From positions 1,445,501 through 1,509,500 of the forward strand of contig NZ_CP128494.1 of the NCBI RefSeq assembly GCF_030369615.1: 64,000 nt of DNA, in the 5' to 3' direction. The first letter of the stretch is position 1; each line of letters starts with the position of its first letter. The translations under genes and the position numbers were made by a program. This stretch comes from Geobacillus stearothermophilus ATCC 12980 (GTDB lineage Bacteria; Bacillota; Bacilli; Bacillales; Anoxybacillaceae). The notes below the pieces were generated by a model. The model searched no databases, was not told the origin of the DNA, and worked only from the letters and a program-made list of their open reading frames with translations. Positions 1 to 8,112 of this stretch are shown piece by piece.

Positions 1-394
1 GCACCAAATGCGACCCGCCGATGCCCGGCACGTCATCCCATGTTTTGGATCCCGGCGCATAGCCGCGCGGGGTTTTCCCACGCAAGTGGCGAGCTGTCGG
101 TTCATTCGTAATAGGGCCTGTCAACAGCTGAATGTAAATATGATGAGCAGCCGCCTGCTCTAAAATGCTGCGATCTATGCGGGCAAGCGTCTGAATGGTC
201 TTGTTCGCCTCCGCAGCGGGAAACGCTGTCTCGGGCACGATCACAATGCGGCCGAGCACGTCACGGGACGGAATGTCCCGAAGATCAAGGCCGCTTTCTT
301 GAAGCAGCACGCCGTGGGCGGCCGGGTACGGCGAAAGCGATAGAAGCGGAATCGCGAACAGCGCTGCCAACAAACTAGTCCACAATCGTTTCAT
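1..394 (-). CDS. Secreted protein resembling anthrax-lethal-factor-type metalloendopeptidases, 3' end outside the window
   Basis: The reading frame starts at an ATG at 394 behind a purine-rich GGGGGAA stretch and runs off the left edge. It opens with a hydrophobic signal peptide (MKRLWTSLLAALFAIPLLSL), so the product is probably exported. The visible 131 residues contain a short LGRIVIVPE segment and a G-K-x-P-R-G-Y...W-D-D-V-P-G-I-G-G motif, which I associate with the ATLF-like domain of anthrax lethal factor relatives and Pro-Pro endopeptidases. The zinc motif HExxH would lie beyond the edge and cannot be seen, so peptidase activity is inferred only. It lies downstream of ypjP on the same strand. 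Confidence 0.5.
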   Translation of the reverse strand, partial: MKRLWTSLLAALFAIPLLSLSPYPAAHGVLLQESGLDLRDIPSRDVLGRIVIVPETAFPAAEANKTIQTLARIDRSILEQAAAHHIYIQLLTGPITNEPTARHLRGKTPRGYAPGSKTWDDVPGIGGSHLV

Positions 395-415
395 GGTATT
401 CCCCCGCTTCTTTTA

Positions 416-439
416 TTCTATGAAAATGATATCATAGAA
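416..439. promoter_or_regulatory. Inverted repeat upstream of the ATLF-like gene
   Basis: TTCTATGA and TCATAGAA form a perfect 8-bp inverted repeat with an 8-bp AT-rich centre, 22 bp upstream of the start codon at 394. The position fits an operator overlapping the promoter of the minus-strand gene. No regulator can be named. Confidence 0.35.
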
Positions 440-464
440 CGAAGCAGGGAAAAACGCGCAAAAT

Positions 465-487
465 CAGGAAAGAACCGCAAGCGGTTT
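465..487 (-). terminator. Weak intrinsic terminator after ypjP
   Basis: AACCGC pairs with GCGGTT around a 2-base gap immediately after the ypjP stop codon on the minus strand and is followed by CTTTCC. The stem is short and the T tract interrupted. Confidence 0.4.
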
Positions 488-1076
488 ATGTGCGCCAATT
501 CGGCGGCGTATTTTTGGACCAGTAGATTTTCCCGAGTTCATAGTGAGCTTGAAAGCCATCATCGCAAGTATGATAGTGAAATTGAAACCAGTACCCGTCC
601 TGCGGCGGATGTTCGCGGCGGACGTGGAAGCGAATGACATCTTCTGCCGTATCGGCGCGGTAAATATGGAAAATGCGTTCCCCTTGCCCGCCGGACGGAT
701 TTTCCGATACGGCCAAATAACGGAGCTCTTCTTCCGGACAGCGTTCAGCCAGCCCGGCAATCACCTCTTCGATGCGCGGCAAGATGACGGTGCGAAATTC
801 ATCTTCAATAACCGGGGCGATTTTGCGGCCAAACTTTTCGTACGACTGCGCCACTGCCTTTTCCATCGTCTCTTCGATAAACTGTTCACGAGTTAACGAA
901 ACAGAAACAGCTTCTGCCGCATGGTCTGCTTGGGAATGCTTCCAATCGGGAGACGGGGCGTCATCTGACGGCGGCTCTTTGGCCGCGAGCAGCGAAGCGG
1001 GCGGTGTGACGAGTCCAAACGTGCAGACGGTAATGGCGGCAACAAGCGTTTTTCGAAGCCAAGACGGCAGCTTCAT
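486..1076 (-). CDS. ypjP: YpjP-like exported protein
   Basis: The 196-residue product begins MKLPSWLRKTLVAAITVCTF, a membrane or signal segment followed by GLVTPP, which I recognise as the N terminus of Bacillus YpjP. The body is acidic and ends in an aromatic-rich stretch (YWFQFHYHTCDDGFQAHYE). The ATG at 1076 is chosen because GGGAGGTGAA sits 5-6 bases upstream; a GTG nine bases earlier lies inside that ribosome binding site. Function is unknown in the family. Its position next to bacilliredoxin BrxA and bsaA/metA follows the B. subtilis order, which supports the assignment. Confidence 0.75.
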   Translation of the reverse strand: MKLPSWLRKTLVAAITVCTFGLVTPPASLLAAKEPPSDDAPSPDWKHSQADHAAEAVSVSLTREQFIEETMEKAVAQSYEKFGRKIAPVIEDEFRTVILPRIEEVIAGLAERCPEEELRYLAVSENPSGGQGERIFHIYRADTAEDVIRFHVRREHPPQDGYWFQFHYHTCDDGFQAHYELGKIYWSKNTPPNWRT

Positions 1077-1091
1077 CGCCTTCACCTCCCA

Positions 1092-2275
1092 CTACCGCCG
1101 ATCAGCGGCTAAAGACGCAAACAAACCGGTCGCTTTTAATTTGGCGACCGCCCGGCGCAACACCGCCTCCGGCTGGACGAGGGCGATGCGCACATAGCCC
1201 TCGCCGCTTGGCCCAAACGCGTGCCCGGGCGTACGACGACGCCCGCTTGGTCGATGAGCGCCTTCGCAAACGAAAGCGATGTAAAGCCGTCCGGAATTTT
1301 CGCCCACACGAACATACCGGCTTGCGGACGGTCAACCGCCCAGCCGATGTCGGCCAACCCGTCAACGAGCGCATCGCGGCGCGATTGATAGATCGCGCGG
1401 CTTTCGGCGCAAAAGTCGGCCCCATGACGCAGCACTTCGGCCGCCGCTTTTTGAATCGGCCAAAAGACGCCATAATCCAAATTCGACTTAAACTCGGCGA
1501 ACGTGCGAATCACCTCGGCATTTCCGCACAAATAGCCGACCCGGCAGCCGGCCATGTTGTAGCTTTTGGACAACGAATTGATCTCCACGCCAACGTCCTT
1601 TGCGCCTGGAACAGAAAGAAAACTCACCGGTTTGTTTCCGTCATAATACAGCTCGCCGTAAGCAAAATCGGACACAACGAGAATATCGTACCGCTTCGCA
1701 AACTCGACCACTTCGCGATAAAACGATTCTGTCGCTATAGCTGGAACTGGATTTCCAGGGAAGTTGATAAACATGATTGTCGCCCGTTTGGCAATGTCCT
1801 CCGGGATCGCACGCAAATCCGGCAAAAAGCGGTTTTCCTCCCTCAGCGGCAGAAAATACGGCTCCGCTTCCGCCATTGCCACCCCCGCCGCATACGCCGG
1901 ATACCCGGGATCCGGCAATAAAATGACATCCCCCGGGTCGGCGAACACCATCGGCAAATGCACGAGCCCGTCCTGTGATCCGATGACGTACGTTACTTCC
2001 GTCTCCGGATCGAGCACGACGCCATGCGCCGTGCGATAATAGTCGGCGACCGCTTCACGAAACTCGCGAATGCCCCTTAATGTGTAGCCGTACGCATTCG
2101 GCTCGTTGGCGTAGCGGGCGATCGCCTCACGCACAAACGGCGCCGGGGGCAAATCCGGGCTGCCGACGCTTAAATCGATCCACTCGTCATGAAGATGGCG
2201 CCGCTGTTGGCGATACGCCGCCAATTCGGCAAAAATCGATGCAGAAAATGCGTTCATTCGTTTCGCCCTTTTCAT
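1092..2275 (-). pseudogene. Class I/II PLP aminotransferase with a one-base frameshift
   Basis: Reading from the ATG at 2275 (GAGAGGAAAG upstream) gives a fold-type I aminotransferase like the LL-diaminopimelate/alanine aminotransferase group: WIDLSVGSPDLPP near residue 35, the PDPGYPAY loop near 122, NFPGNP near 171, and the PLP lysine in SLSKSYNMAG (Lys237). Near residue 350 the frame leaves the conserved path after VVVRPG. The expected C terminus (AFGPSGEGYVRIALVQPEAVLRRA...) continues in the next frame to a stop at 1092. One G appears to be missing around 1225-1228. This is either a real inactivating or C-terminus-altering mutation or a sequencing error; the rest of the gene is intact. 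Confidence 0.8.
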
Positions 2276-2407
2276 CGTCTTTCCTCTCCCTTGCCAAAAC
2301 AAAAACCGCTTTTCCTTTTCACTTTTGGTTGGTATATACTATGATTACATGAATAGTGTATCATATGTTCAAGGGGAAAACATAGACAGAAAGGCGGGAA
2401 AACAGCG

Positions 2408-2482
2408 ATGACAACCATCTTTTTTGCGGCCAGCCTCATTACGTTGTTGTATTTCATTTACAGCTGCATCGCCAATGCCTGA
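2408..2482 (+). CDS. Small single-pass membrane peptide, 24 residues
   Basis: An ATG at 2408, preceded by AAAGGCGGG, opens a 24-codon frame (MTTIFFAASLITLLYFIYSC followed by IANA) that is almost entirely hydrophobic. It is followed 11 bases later by a strong terminator. The ribosome binding site, the terminator and the transmembrane composition together suggest a real small membrane protein, possibly sporulation-related as is common in Bacillaceae. I do not recognise a family. Confidence 0.45.
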   Translation: MTTIFFAASLITLLYFIYSCIANA

Positions 2483-2493
2483 CGGCGGCAGCG

Positions 2494-2524
2494 AAAACGG
2501 AGCTCCGCACAGGAGCTCCGTTTT
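2494..2524. terminator. Bidirectional intrinsic terminator
   Basis: A perfect 13-bp inverted repeat (AAAACGGAGCTCC and its complement GGAGCTCCGTTTT) with a 5-base loop. It carries T runs in both directions and lies between the convergent small genes at 2408-2482 and 2528-2659. Confidence 0.85.
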
Positions 2525-2527
2525 CTT

Positions 2528-2659
2528 TCAGTCGATTTTCGTTTTTTTGCGCGCAGAATCAAGCTCGTAGGCGCATGTTTCCGTTTGCGTCGTGCCTTGT
2601 CCCCTCACCTCCGGGGCGCTGACGCCCGTTTTCGAACGGTCTTTTTTCCGCTTCGGCAC
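2528..2659 (-). CDS. Small basic protein, possibly YuzL family
   Basis: A GTG at 2659 lies 5 bases after a textbook GGAGGTGA and opens a 43-residue frame rich in Lys, Arg, Ser and Thr, with GVSAPEVRGQGTTQTET in the middle and ARKKTK near the end. The pattern (basic N terminus, G-Q-G-T-T-x-T-E-T) reminds me of the YuzL-like small Bacillus proteins. That name is from memory and uncertain; the gene itself looks real because of the ribosome binding site and the terminator behind it. Confidence 0.55.
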   Translation of the reverse strand: MPKRKKDRSKTGVSAPEVRGQGTTQTETCAYELDSARKKTKID

Positions 2660-2730
2660 GCCGATCACCTCCGCCCTTATCGTTCCCCGGCGCCGGCAGT
2701 GGTATGCAAGGCCTGGGAAGGCATAAGGCA

Positions 2731-3168
2731 TCAGTTACAATATTTGTCAAACGCAGCCAAAATGTTTTCCATCACGTCCTCCATCGAGTGAAACTCGATG
2801 TCTTCGCGCGGGATAAAATGAACAACTTCCTTTCCTTTTAAGAGCGCCATCGACGGCGAGGACGGCGCATAGCCGACAAAGTACTCGCGCATTTTCGCCG
2901 TCGCCTCTTTGTCTTGGCCGGCGAATACCGTCACAAGATGATCCGGCTTTTTCTCGCTCCTAAGCACCGCCTGCGTCGCGGCCGGGCGCGCCAGTCCGGC
3001 GGCGCAGCCGCACACTGAGTTGACAAAGACAAACGTCGTTCCTTCCACTTGTTCCATAAACTGCTCGACTTCCTCACTCGTGCGCAATTCGCGGAAACCG
3101 GCGCGGACGAGCTCATCGCGCATCGGCTGCACGAGCTGACGCATATATTCTTCATATGCCATCGACAT
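2731..3168 (-). CDS. brxA: Bacilliredoxin BrxA (YphP family)
   Basis: The 145-residue product has the thioredoxin-like DUF1094 fold signature with the C-G-C active site (Cys53, Cys55 in VNSVCGCAAGLARP) and the PSSPSMALLKGKEVVHFIPR segment. Bacilliredoxins remove bacillithiol from S-bacillithiolated proteins after oxidative stress in the cytoplasm. The start MSMAYEEYMRQLV at 3168 matches the family and has GGAGG 10 bases upstream; two in-frame ATGs at 3177 and 3174 are too close to that site. It lies next to ypjP as in B. subtilis. Confidence 0.93.
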   Translation of the reverse strand: MSMAYEEYMRQLVQPMRDELVRAGFRELRTSEEVEQFMEQVEGTTFVFVNSVCGCAAGLARPAATQAVLRSEKKPDHLVTVFAGQDKEATAKMREYFVGYAPSSPSMALLKGKEVVHFIPREDIEFHSMEDVMENILAAFDKYCN

Positions 3169-3466
3169 GGCCATCATCCCTCCATATGATCATCGTTGTG
3201 CTATCAGCATACTATACTTCGCACGAAAAAATCAATGAAGACGGCTGCCAGCGGCAAGTGAAAAGCCGATGGCCGGGGGAAGACGCCCCTCCAAATCAGC
3301 GCCGGCTGGGAAACAGCCGCAAACCCGAAAATGAAGTGGCTGCCGTCAGTGACTGCAGCGTGGAACATTCAAATAGAATGAACGTATCTTGAGCACAACC
3401 GTGACGACTTAACAAGAATCGCTTTTTTGGCCAAAGAAAGAGACGCGCCGGCCGGCGTGCCTTTTT
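3169..3466. other. Noncoding gap with GC-rich inverted repeats (site of the missing ilvD)
   Basis: No convincing gene. GACGGCTGCCA (3240-3250) can pair with TGGCTGCCGTC (3337-3347) with one mismatch, enclosing smaller hairpins such as CGGCTG/CAGCCG near 3305-3319 and GGGG/CCCC near 3277-3292. A GC palindrome at 3443-3460 is followed by seven T on the plus strand. In B. subtilis ilvD occupies this interval. The stretch may be a small RNA locus or the scar of that gene. Confidence 0.4.
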
Positions 3467-4042
3467 TTATTTCTCCGTCTTGTTCTCTTTTTTTCGACTT
3501 TCCGTCATTTGCTTCCAGACGGAGCCTTTCGCCTCTTCGCCGCCTTCAATCCGTTCGATCGCCATTTTCACTTGCAAACTGACCTCAAATTCCGGATCGT
3601 TTTCCGCCGCTTTTAACGCCGGCAAGGCCGATTCATCGCCGACTTCGTACAAAAACATAGCCGCGCGCCAACGAACGAGCTTGCTTTCGTCCTTGAGCGC
3701 CTCGATCATGGCCGGAATGGCGTCCGGGTCGCCGATGTCGGACAAACAGTCGCCGGCAGTGCGGCGGACAGCGACAGCCGGATCTTTTAGCGCTTTGTAC
3801 AAATACGGAGGCACCTTTTTCCCGCCGATCATGCCAAGGTATGCCGTCGCCAGGCGGCGAATCGCCATTTTTTCATCCTTGAGCGCCTTGGCCAACACCG
3901 GGATATCGTCCTCGGTCGGCTCGGCCATCTGTTCGAGCGCGGCATACCGTTTGCGCCAATCCGGGTCATCGAGCATCTCGCTCGTCACTTTGAGGCTTGG
4001 ACGCTTTTGCACCGTTTTTTCCTGCTCGCCGCGGCGGAACAT
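3467..4042 (-). CDS. HEAT-repeat protein, C-terminal part of YpgR family (N-terminal domain missing)
   Basis: The 191-residue product consists of PBS-lyase-type HEAT repeats (for example [59 protein letters not shown]) and ends with [11 protein letters not shown], as in the Bacillus YpgR / conserved virulence factor C family. That family normally has an N-terminal Nfu-like scaffold domain and is roughly twice as long. Here the frame remains open upstream ([20 protein letters not shown]) into the end of bsaA but contains no such domain. A good AGGAGGGG site upstream points to a TTG that is out of frame. It is probably a 5'-truncated remnant or a shortened functional repeat protein. Confidence 0.7.
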   Translation of the reverse strand: MFRRGEQEKTVQKRPSLKVTSEMLDDPDWRKRYAALEQMAEPTEDDIPVLAKALKDEKMAIRRLATAYLGMIGGKKVPPYLYKALKDPAVAVRRTAGDCLSDIGDPDAIPAMIEALKDESKLVRWRAAMFLYEVGDESALPALKAAENDPEFEVSLQVKMAIERIEGGEEAKGSVWKQMTESRKKENKTEK

Positions 4043-4119
4043 GTTGACGATCCGCTCCAGCCGCTCGGGCGGATAGGCTGCCGACAGCTCATCGACGGCA
4101 AGCGTTACCCCTCCTTGCC

Positions 4120-4596
4120 TTACAGCAGCTTTTCAATTTCCTTTCTCAGCTCGCTTGGCTTTGTTTGCGGTGCGAAACGAGCTACAACCTTGCCGTTGCG
4201 GTCGACCAAAAACTTCGTGAAATTCCATTTGATCGCCTTTGTTCCCAATGCCCCCGGCGCCTCTTCTTTCAAATATTGAAACAGCGGATGGGCGTGATCG
4301 CCATTCACATCCACTTTCGCAAACAGTGGGAACGTCACACCGTAATTCAACTGGCAAAATTGTTCAATTTCCTCTTCCGTCCCCGGCTCTTGGCCGCCGA
4401 ACTGGTTGCACGGAAAGCCGAGCACAACAAACCCGCGATCGCGATATTCGCCATACAGCTCCTGCAGTTCTTTATACTGCGGGGTGAAGCCGCAACGGCT
4501 CGCCGTGTTGACAATCAACAGCACGTTGCCTCGATAGACGGAAAGCGGTTGTTCCTCTCCGCGAATCGTTTTGACGCTGAATTCATACACACTCAT
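4120..4596 (-). CDS. bsaA: Glutathione peroxidase-like thiol peroxidase (BsaA)
   Basis: A 158-residue thioredoxin-fold peroxidase. It shows the peroxidatic cysteine Cys35 in [13 protein letters not shown] (Cys replaces the selenocysteine of animal enzymes), the [13 protein letters not shown] motif near 64-76 with the second cysteine, and [10 protein letters not shown] with the catalytic Trp and Asn. It reduces hydroperoxides in the cytoplasm using a thioredoxin-type donor. The start at 4596 ([10 protein letters not shown]) follows GGTGAGGTGAG. It precedes metA in inverted orientation, matching the B. subtilis bsaA-metA neighbourhood. Confidence 0.93.
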   Translation of the reverse strand: MSVYEFSVKTIRGEEQPLSVYRGNVLLIVNTASRCGFTPQYKELQELYGEYRDRGFVVLGFPCNQFGGQEPGTEEEIEQFCQLNYGVTFPLFAKVDVNGDHAHPLFQYLKEEAPGALGTKAIKWNFTKFLVDRNGKVVARFAPQTKPSELRKEIEKLL

Positions 4597-4655
4597 CGTT
4601 CTCACCTCACCCCCATCATAGCCGACTTCTTCGTTTGTTTCCACTTTTTGCACCG

Positions 4656-5171
4656 TTACTGGCCGGCAAATGGCTGCAGCTGTTCGAGCGAGGAAATCAT
4701 ATACGGCACCATTTCCGGTAAATCGGCCGCGTTTTCTTCGTAAATGAGGCGGGCAAATTCGACCACGGCTTCATTTTCATACGAGCCGCGTTCATGCGGA
4801 AACGGAAAGCGGAGCGTTTGCCGAATGATTCGCTCCTTGCCCCAAATCGTCCGCAACGTTCCTTCGATAAGCGCACAAACGGACAGGCGGCGCACCGGCA
4901 AGGCGAACGAGACCGCAAGCCGGCAGCCGGCCTGGTCGTGATGGAGCCGTTCATTCACCAGTTCGGCAAAATCGATCGCAAGCCGCACCGTGCAGACGAC
5001 CGGCGGTTCAGGCGCACCGGCCTGTTGAAAGGAAATGGCGTACTCGCGCGACAGGCGGGCCAAATCGGCGAGATCGCGGCGGTCGGTGACGGCAATGCGC
5101 CCTTGCAAGTCGGCATCATAGACGGCTCCTTCCAACACCGTTTTTAAATTGTCAAAGGCGGTCGGATCCAA
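4656..5171 (-). CDS. Uncharacterised protein, about 171 residues
   Basis: I do not recognise this gene. The TTG at 5171 is preferred because AAGGGGGA lies 8 bases upstream; another TTG at 5213 in the same frame lacks a site. The sequence is a mix of charged helices and beta-like stretches ([40 protein letters not shown]) with no signal peptide, so it is probably cytoplasmic. It sits where ypgQ (an HD-domain protein) lies in B. subtilis but has no HD motif. It is followed by bsaA 59 bases downstream and may be co-transcribed. Confidence 0.6.
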   Translation of the reverse strand: MDPTAFDNLKTVLEGAVYDADLQGRIAVTDRRDLADLARLSREYAISFQQAGAPEPPVVCTVRLAIDFAELVNERLHHDQAGCRLAVSFALPVRRLSVCALIEGTLRTIWGKERIIRQTLRFPFPHERGSYENEAVVEFARLIYEENAADLPEMVPYMISSLEQLQPFAGQ

Positions 5172-5221
5172 TCGGGATTCCCCCTTTTTGTTCACAAGCT
5201 GTTTTAAGGTCAAAAAATCAA

Positions 5222-5250
5222 TTGAAGAATGTTGACAAAGTTTTTATAAT
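5222..5250 (+). promoter_or_regulatory. Sigma-A type promoter of metA
   Basis: TTGAAG at 5222-5227 and a perfect TATAAT at 5245-5250 are separated by 17 bp, upstream of the metA ribosome binding site GGAGGGG. No SAM riboswitch or T-box is visible in the short leader. Confidence 0.65.
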
Positions 5251-5290
5251 TAAGGTATTTAGTAACGAGACGGAAACGGAGGGGACACCA

Positions 5291-6199
5291 TTGCCAATCA
5301 ACATTCCAAAAGACTTGCCGGCGAAAGAAATACTCGAACAAGAAAACATTTTCGTGATGGACGAAGAACGGGCGTATTCGCAAGACATCCGTCCGCTCAA
5401 CATCGTCATCTTAAACTTGATGCCCGAAAAAGAAAAAGCAGAGACACAGTTGCTGCGGCTGCTCGGCAACTCGCCGCTGCAAGTGAACGTCACCTTTTTG
5501 CGCCCGGCGACCCATGAGCCGAAAACGACAAGCAAACATCATTTAGAACAATTTTACACGATTTTCCCGCACATTCGCCATCGCAAGTTCGACGGGATGA
5601 TCATCACCGGAGCGCCGGTCGAGCAAATGCCGTTTGAAGAGGTCAACTATTGGGGAGAATTGACGGAAATTATGGAATGGACGAAAACGAACGTCACGTC
5701 AACGTTGCACATTTGTTGGGGGGCACAAGCTGGTTTATACTATCACTACGGCATTCCGAAATACCCATTGCCGGAAAAATGCTTCGGTGTGTTCAACCAT
5801 ACAGTGGAAGTGAAAAACGTAAAACTATTGCGCGGTTTTGACGATGTGTTCCGCATGCCGCACTCCCGCCATACAGACGTCAAGCGCGAAGACATCGAAA
5901 AAGTGCCGGATCTCACCATTTTGTCCATGTCTGACAAAGCCGGCGTTTGCCTCGTCGCATCGAACGACGGGCGCCGCATTTTCTTAACGGGCCATCCAGA
6001 ATATGATGCGACAACGCTCAAAGAAGAATATGAACGCGACTTGGCGAAAGGGCTGCCGATTCGCATCCCGGAATCATACTTTCCCAATGATGACCCAAGC
6101 CAGCCGCCGCTGAACACATGGCGCTCGCATGCCAATTTACTGTTTGTCAACTGGCTGAACTATTACGTGTATCAAGAAACGCCTTATGAATGGGAATGA
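5291..6199 (+). CDS. metA: Homoserine O-acetyltransferase (MetA)
   Basis: The 302-residue product is a full-length MetA. It shows the catalytic cysteine Cys142 in [15 protein letters not shown] and His235/Glu237 in TGHPEYD. It activates homoserine for methionine synthesis. Residue 111 is Glu ([11 protein letters not shown]); in Bacillus-type MetA enzymes Glu at this site goes with acetyl-CoA use, whereas Gly goes with succinyl-CoA, so acetylation is the likely reaction. The TTG at 5291 is the start because ACGGAGGGGAC precedes it at the right distance and the protein then begins [11 protein letters not shown] as in the family; an earlier TTG would add a non-family tail. Confidence 0.95.
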   Translation: MPINIPKDLPAKEILEQENIFVMDEERAYSQDIRPLNIVILNLMPEKEKAETQLLRLLGNSPLQVNVTFLRPATHEPKTTSKHHLEQFYTIFPHIRHRKFDGMIITGAPVEQMPFEEVNYWGELTEIMEWTKTNVTSTLHICWGAQAGLYYHYGIPKYPLPEKCFGVFNHTVEVKNVKLLRGFDDVFRMPHSRHTDVKREDIEKVPDLTILSMSDKAGVCLVASNDGRRIFLTGHPEYDATTLKEEYERDLAKGLPIRIPESYFPNDDPSQPPLNTWRSHANLLFVNWLNYYVYQETPYEWE

Positions 6200-6236
6200 A
6201 ATCAATATATGCAATCATTTCACTTGAACCATCCCG

Positions 6237-6274
6237 AAAAAACGCCTTGCTGAAACATATGAAAGGCGTTTTTC
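6237..6274 (+). terminator. Intrinsic terminator after metA
   Basis: AAAAAACGCCTT pairs with AAGGCGTTTTT across a 14-base loop, followed by CTCATTTT. Confidence 0.8.
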
Positions 6275-6368
6275 TCATTTTGGCCGATTGTTTTCGTGTT
6301 TCGACAATCGCCCTGTTCTTTTAGTTTTTTTTGACATACAATACGATAGATTCCACCAGGAGGTGAAC

Positions 6369-6470
6369 ATGATGGGCGCTTGGCATGGAAACAGCTTTGC
6401 GTTGATTGTCGTTCTGTTTATTTTGTTGATTATTGTTGGATGTGCCTGCTTGGGCGGATATGCCTACTAA
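6369..6470 (+). CDS. YjcZ-like small sporulation membrane protein
   Basis: A 33-residue frame with an optimal AGGAGGTGAAC before the ATG. The core FALIVVLFILLIIVG is the hallmark of the YjcZ family of very small Bacillus spore or sporulation proteins, here preceded by MMGAWHGNS and followed by a Cys/Gly-rich tail. It is a single-pass membrane peptide, probably made late in sporulation by analogy. It has its own terminator 37 bases downstream. Confidence 0.85.
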   Translation: MMGAWHGNSFALIVVLFILLIIVGCACLGGYAY

Positions 6471-6506
6471 CCGAAATCACTGATTGCCTTCATCCGGCCG
6501 GCTTGC

Positions 6507-6537
6507 AGCGGGAACACGAACGCTTCCCGCTTTTTTT
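6507..6537 (+). terminator. Intrinsic terminator after the YjcZ-like gene
   Basis: AGCGGGAA pairs with TTCCCGCT around a 9-base loop, followed by seven T. Confidence 0.85.
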
Positions 6538-6624
6538 ATGCTGGGCTGTAGACAACCATGCATAGGAATGAAGGCATCGTCCATGCTAAACGTATGACAA
6601 CGGCAGCCAAAGGAGGTGGAGCTC

Positions 6625-6774
6625 ATGACGAAACGCCCAAACAACGGCAGCCGCAATCAAAACGCGCCAACGCAAGATCCGATGGCCTTGCTTCGCGGCC
6701 CGGTTTCCGGCGATAACAGCAAAGGACGTCGGCAAAACAAAATCCAAAATGACAAAACCGATGAAAATGCCTAA
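6625..6774 (+). CDS. Small hydrophilic protein, 49 residues
   Basis: AAAGGAGGTG lies 6 bases before the ATG at 6625. The product (MTKRPNNGSRNQNAPTQDPM at its start) is rich in Asn, Gln, Arg and Lys, has no hydrophobic segment and no Cys, and resembles the composition of minor small acid-soluble spore proteins. I cannot assign it to a named Ssp family. It ends just before a bidirectional terminator shared with the cobalamin operon. Confidence 0.6.
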   Translation: MTKRPNNGSRNQNAPTQDPMALLRGPVSGDNSKGRRQNKIQNDKTDENA

Positions 6775-6779
6775 CCTGC

Positions 6780-6811
6780 AAAAAAGCGGCTAAAAAACGG
6801 CCGCTTTTTTT
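6780..6811. terminator. Bidirectional terminator closing the cobalamin operon
   Basis: AAAAAAGCGGC and GCCGCTTTTTTT flank a 9-base loop. T runs exist on both strands, so it can end the small plus-strand gene before it and the minus-strand cob operon that stops at 6816. Confidence 0.85.
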
Positions 6812-6815
6812 GCTT

Positions 6816-7361
6816 CTAAAATTCAATCCCTTTCATCGCGGTCCTTCCTTGTTCATAGTCATGCTTGACCAACTTCATTTCCGTAACGATATCGGCAGCC
6901 GCCATCAACTCCGGGCGCGCCGCGCGCCCCGTGATGACAAGATGGAGCGACGGCGGGCGCGTGCGGATCAGCTCGAGCACCTCGCTGACTGATACGATAT
7001 CTTCAACGGGAAAGCGGTCAATGGCCAACACATTGTTCAGTTCATCGAGCACAATCATATCATACCGTCCGGAATACACATATTCTTTGGCCACCGCCCA
7101 GGCACGCTTCAATGCTTCCCGGTGGATGTCCGGCGTTTTCGTCCATGTGAAGCCGGCGCCGAGCTGACGGACGTCGACGCCAAGGCGCTCTAGGGCCAAC
7201 TGCTCGCCGTATGTTCGTTCCGGCGATTTCAAAAACTGCAAAACCGCGACGTTCATTCCCCGACCGACGGCACGCAGGGCAAGCCCCAATGCGGCCGTCG
7301 TTTTTCCTTTTCCGTCGCCCGTATAAACGATGACACGCCCGCTACGACGAGGCGTCGGCAT
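6816..7361 (-). CDS. cobO: Cob(I)alamin adenosyltransferase, CobO/BtuR type
   Basis: A 181-residue ATP-dependent corrinoid adenosyltransferase. The Walker A loop is GDGKGKTTAALG near residue 15, followed by VLQFLKSPERTYGEQ and the Walker B-like segment YDMIVLDELNNVL. It attaches the adenosyl group to cobalt after corrin ring synthesis. The start (MPTPRRSGRVIVYTG) overlaps the 3' end of cobA by 20 bases, with AAGGGGGCG as ribosome binding site, so translation is coupled. It is the last gene of the operon. Confidence 0.93.
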   Translation of the reverse strand: MPTPRRSGRVIVYTGDGKGKTTAALGLALRAVGRGMNVAVLQFLKSPERTYGEQLALERLGVDVRQLGAGFTWTKTPDIHREALKRAWAVAKEYVYSGRYDMIVLDELNNVLAIDRFPVEDIVSVSEVLELIRTRPPSLHLVITGRAARPELMAAADIVTEMKLVKHDYEQGRTAMKGIEF

Positions 7362-8112
7362 CGACCACGCCCCCTTGCCGCTCCGGAAACCATTGGAGCG
7401 TCTCACGCAGACGAACGACATCGCCGATGATGATGATGGCCGGATGGGAAATGCCCGCCTGTTCCACCTCGTCTGACAGCGTCGAAAGTGTCGCCGCCAC
7501 GGTGCGCTGCCGCTCAGTCGTCCCCCATTCAATGACGGCCGCCGGTGCATCCGACGGCTTTCCGGCCGCCATCAGCCGGCCGCAAATATCCGACAAGTTG
7601 GCCGCTCCCATGTAGACAATGATCGTATCGCATCCTCGAGTCAGCGCCTCCCAATCGATCCGCTCACTCCGATGCCCGCTGACGATCGCCACCGAGGCGG
7701 CGTAATCACGGTGGGTGACCGGAATGCCGGCGTACGCCGGAACAGCGATGCCGGATGTCACCCCTGGAACGATTTCAAACGGAATTCCGGCTTTCACCAA
7801 CACTTCCGCCTCTTCACCAACGCGGCCAAAAATGCATGGATCGCCGCCTTTTAAGCGGACGACCGTTTTGCCTTGTTGCGCATGCCAAACGAGCAGCTCG
7901 TGAATTTGTTCTTGAACGGTGTCATGTTTTCCCGGCTCTTTGCCGCAGTAAAGAACCTCAGCGCCCGGCTTTGCGTAGCGCAGCAGCTTCCGGTTGATGA
8001 GCCGGTCGTAAATAATGACATCCGCCCGCTCTAGGCATTCGCGGCCGTAAACCGTGATGAGCTTTTCATCGCCCGGCCCGGCGCCGACTAAATACACTTT
8101 GCCGATGGTCAT
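7342..8112 (-). CDS. cobA: Uroporphyrinogen-III C-methyltransferase (SUMT)
   Basis: A 256-residue SAM-dependent tetrapyrrole methylase with VGAGPGDEKLIT at the N terminus, VVRLKGGDPCIFGR near residue 80 and IPYEIVPGVTS-type motif (IPFEIVPGVTSG) near 110. It makes precorrin-2 from uroporphyrinogen III. It is a single-domain SUMT without the CysG oxidase/chelatase half, consistent with a separate CbiX chelatase in the same operon. It overlaps cobT by 4 bases. Confidence 0.94.
   Translation of the reverse strand: MTIGKVYLVGAGPGDEKLITVYGRECLERADVIIYDRLINRKLLRYAKPGAEVLYCGKEPGKHDTVQEQIHELLVWHAQQGKTVVRLKGGDPCIFGRVGEEAEVLVKAGIPFEIVPGVTSGIAVPAYAGIPVTHRDYAASVAIVSGHRSERIDWEALTRGCDTIIVYMGAANLSDICGRLMAAGKPSDAPAAVIEWGTTERQRTVAATLSTLSDEVEQAGISHPAIIIIGDVVRLRETLQWFPERQGGVVDADASS

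Noticed and set aside
1208..1921. Plus-strand frame of 237 codons opposite the aminotransferase
   Set aside because: Antisense shadow; the PLP-enzyme motifs on the minus strand are decisive.
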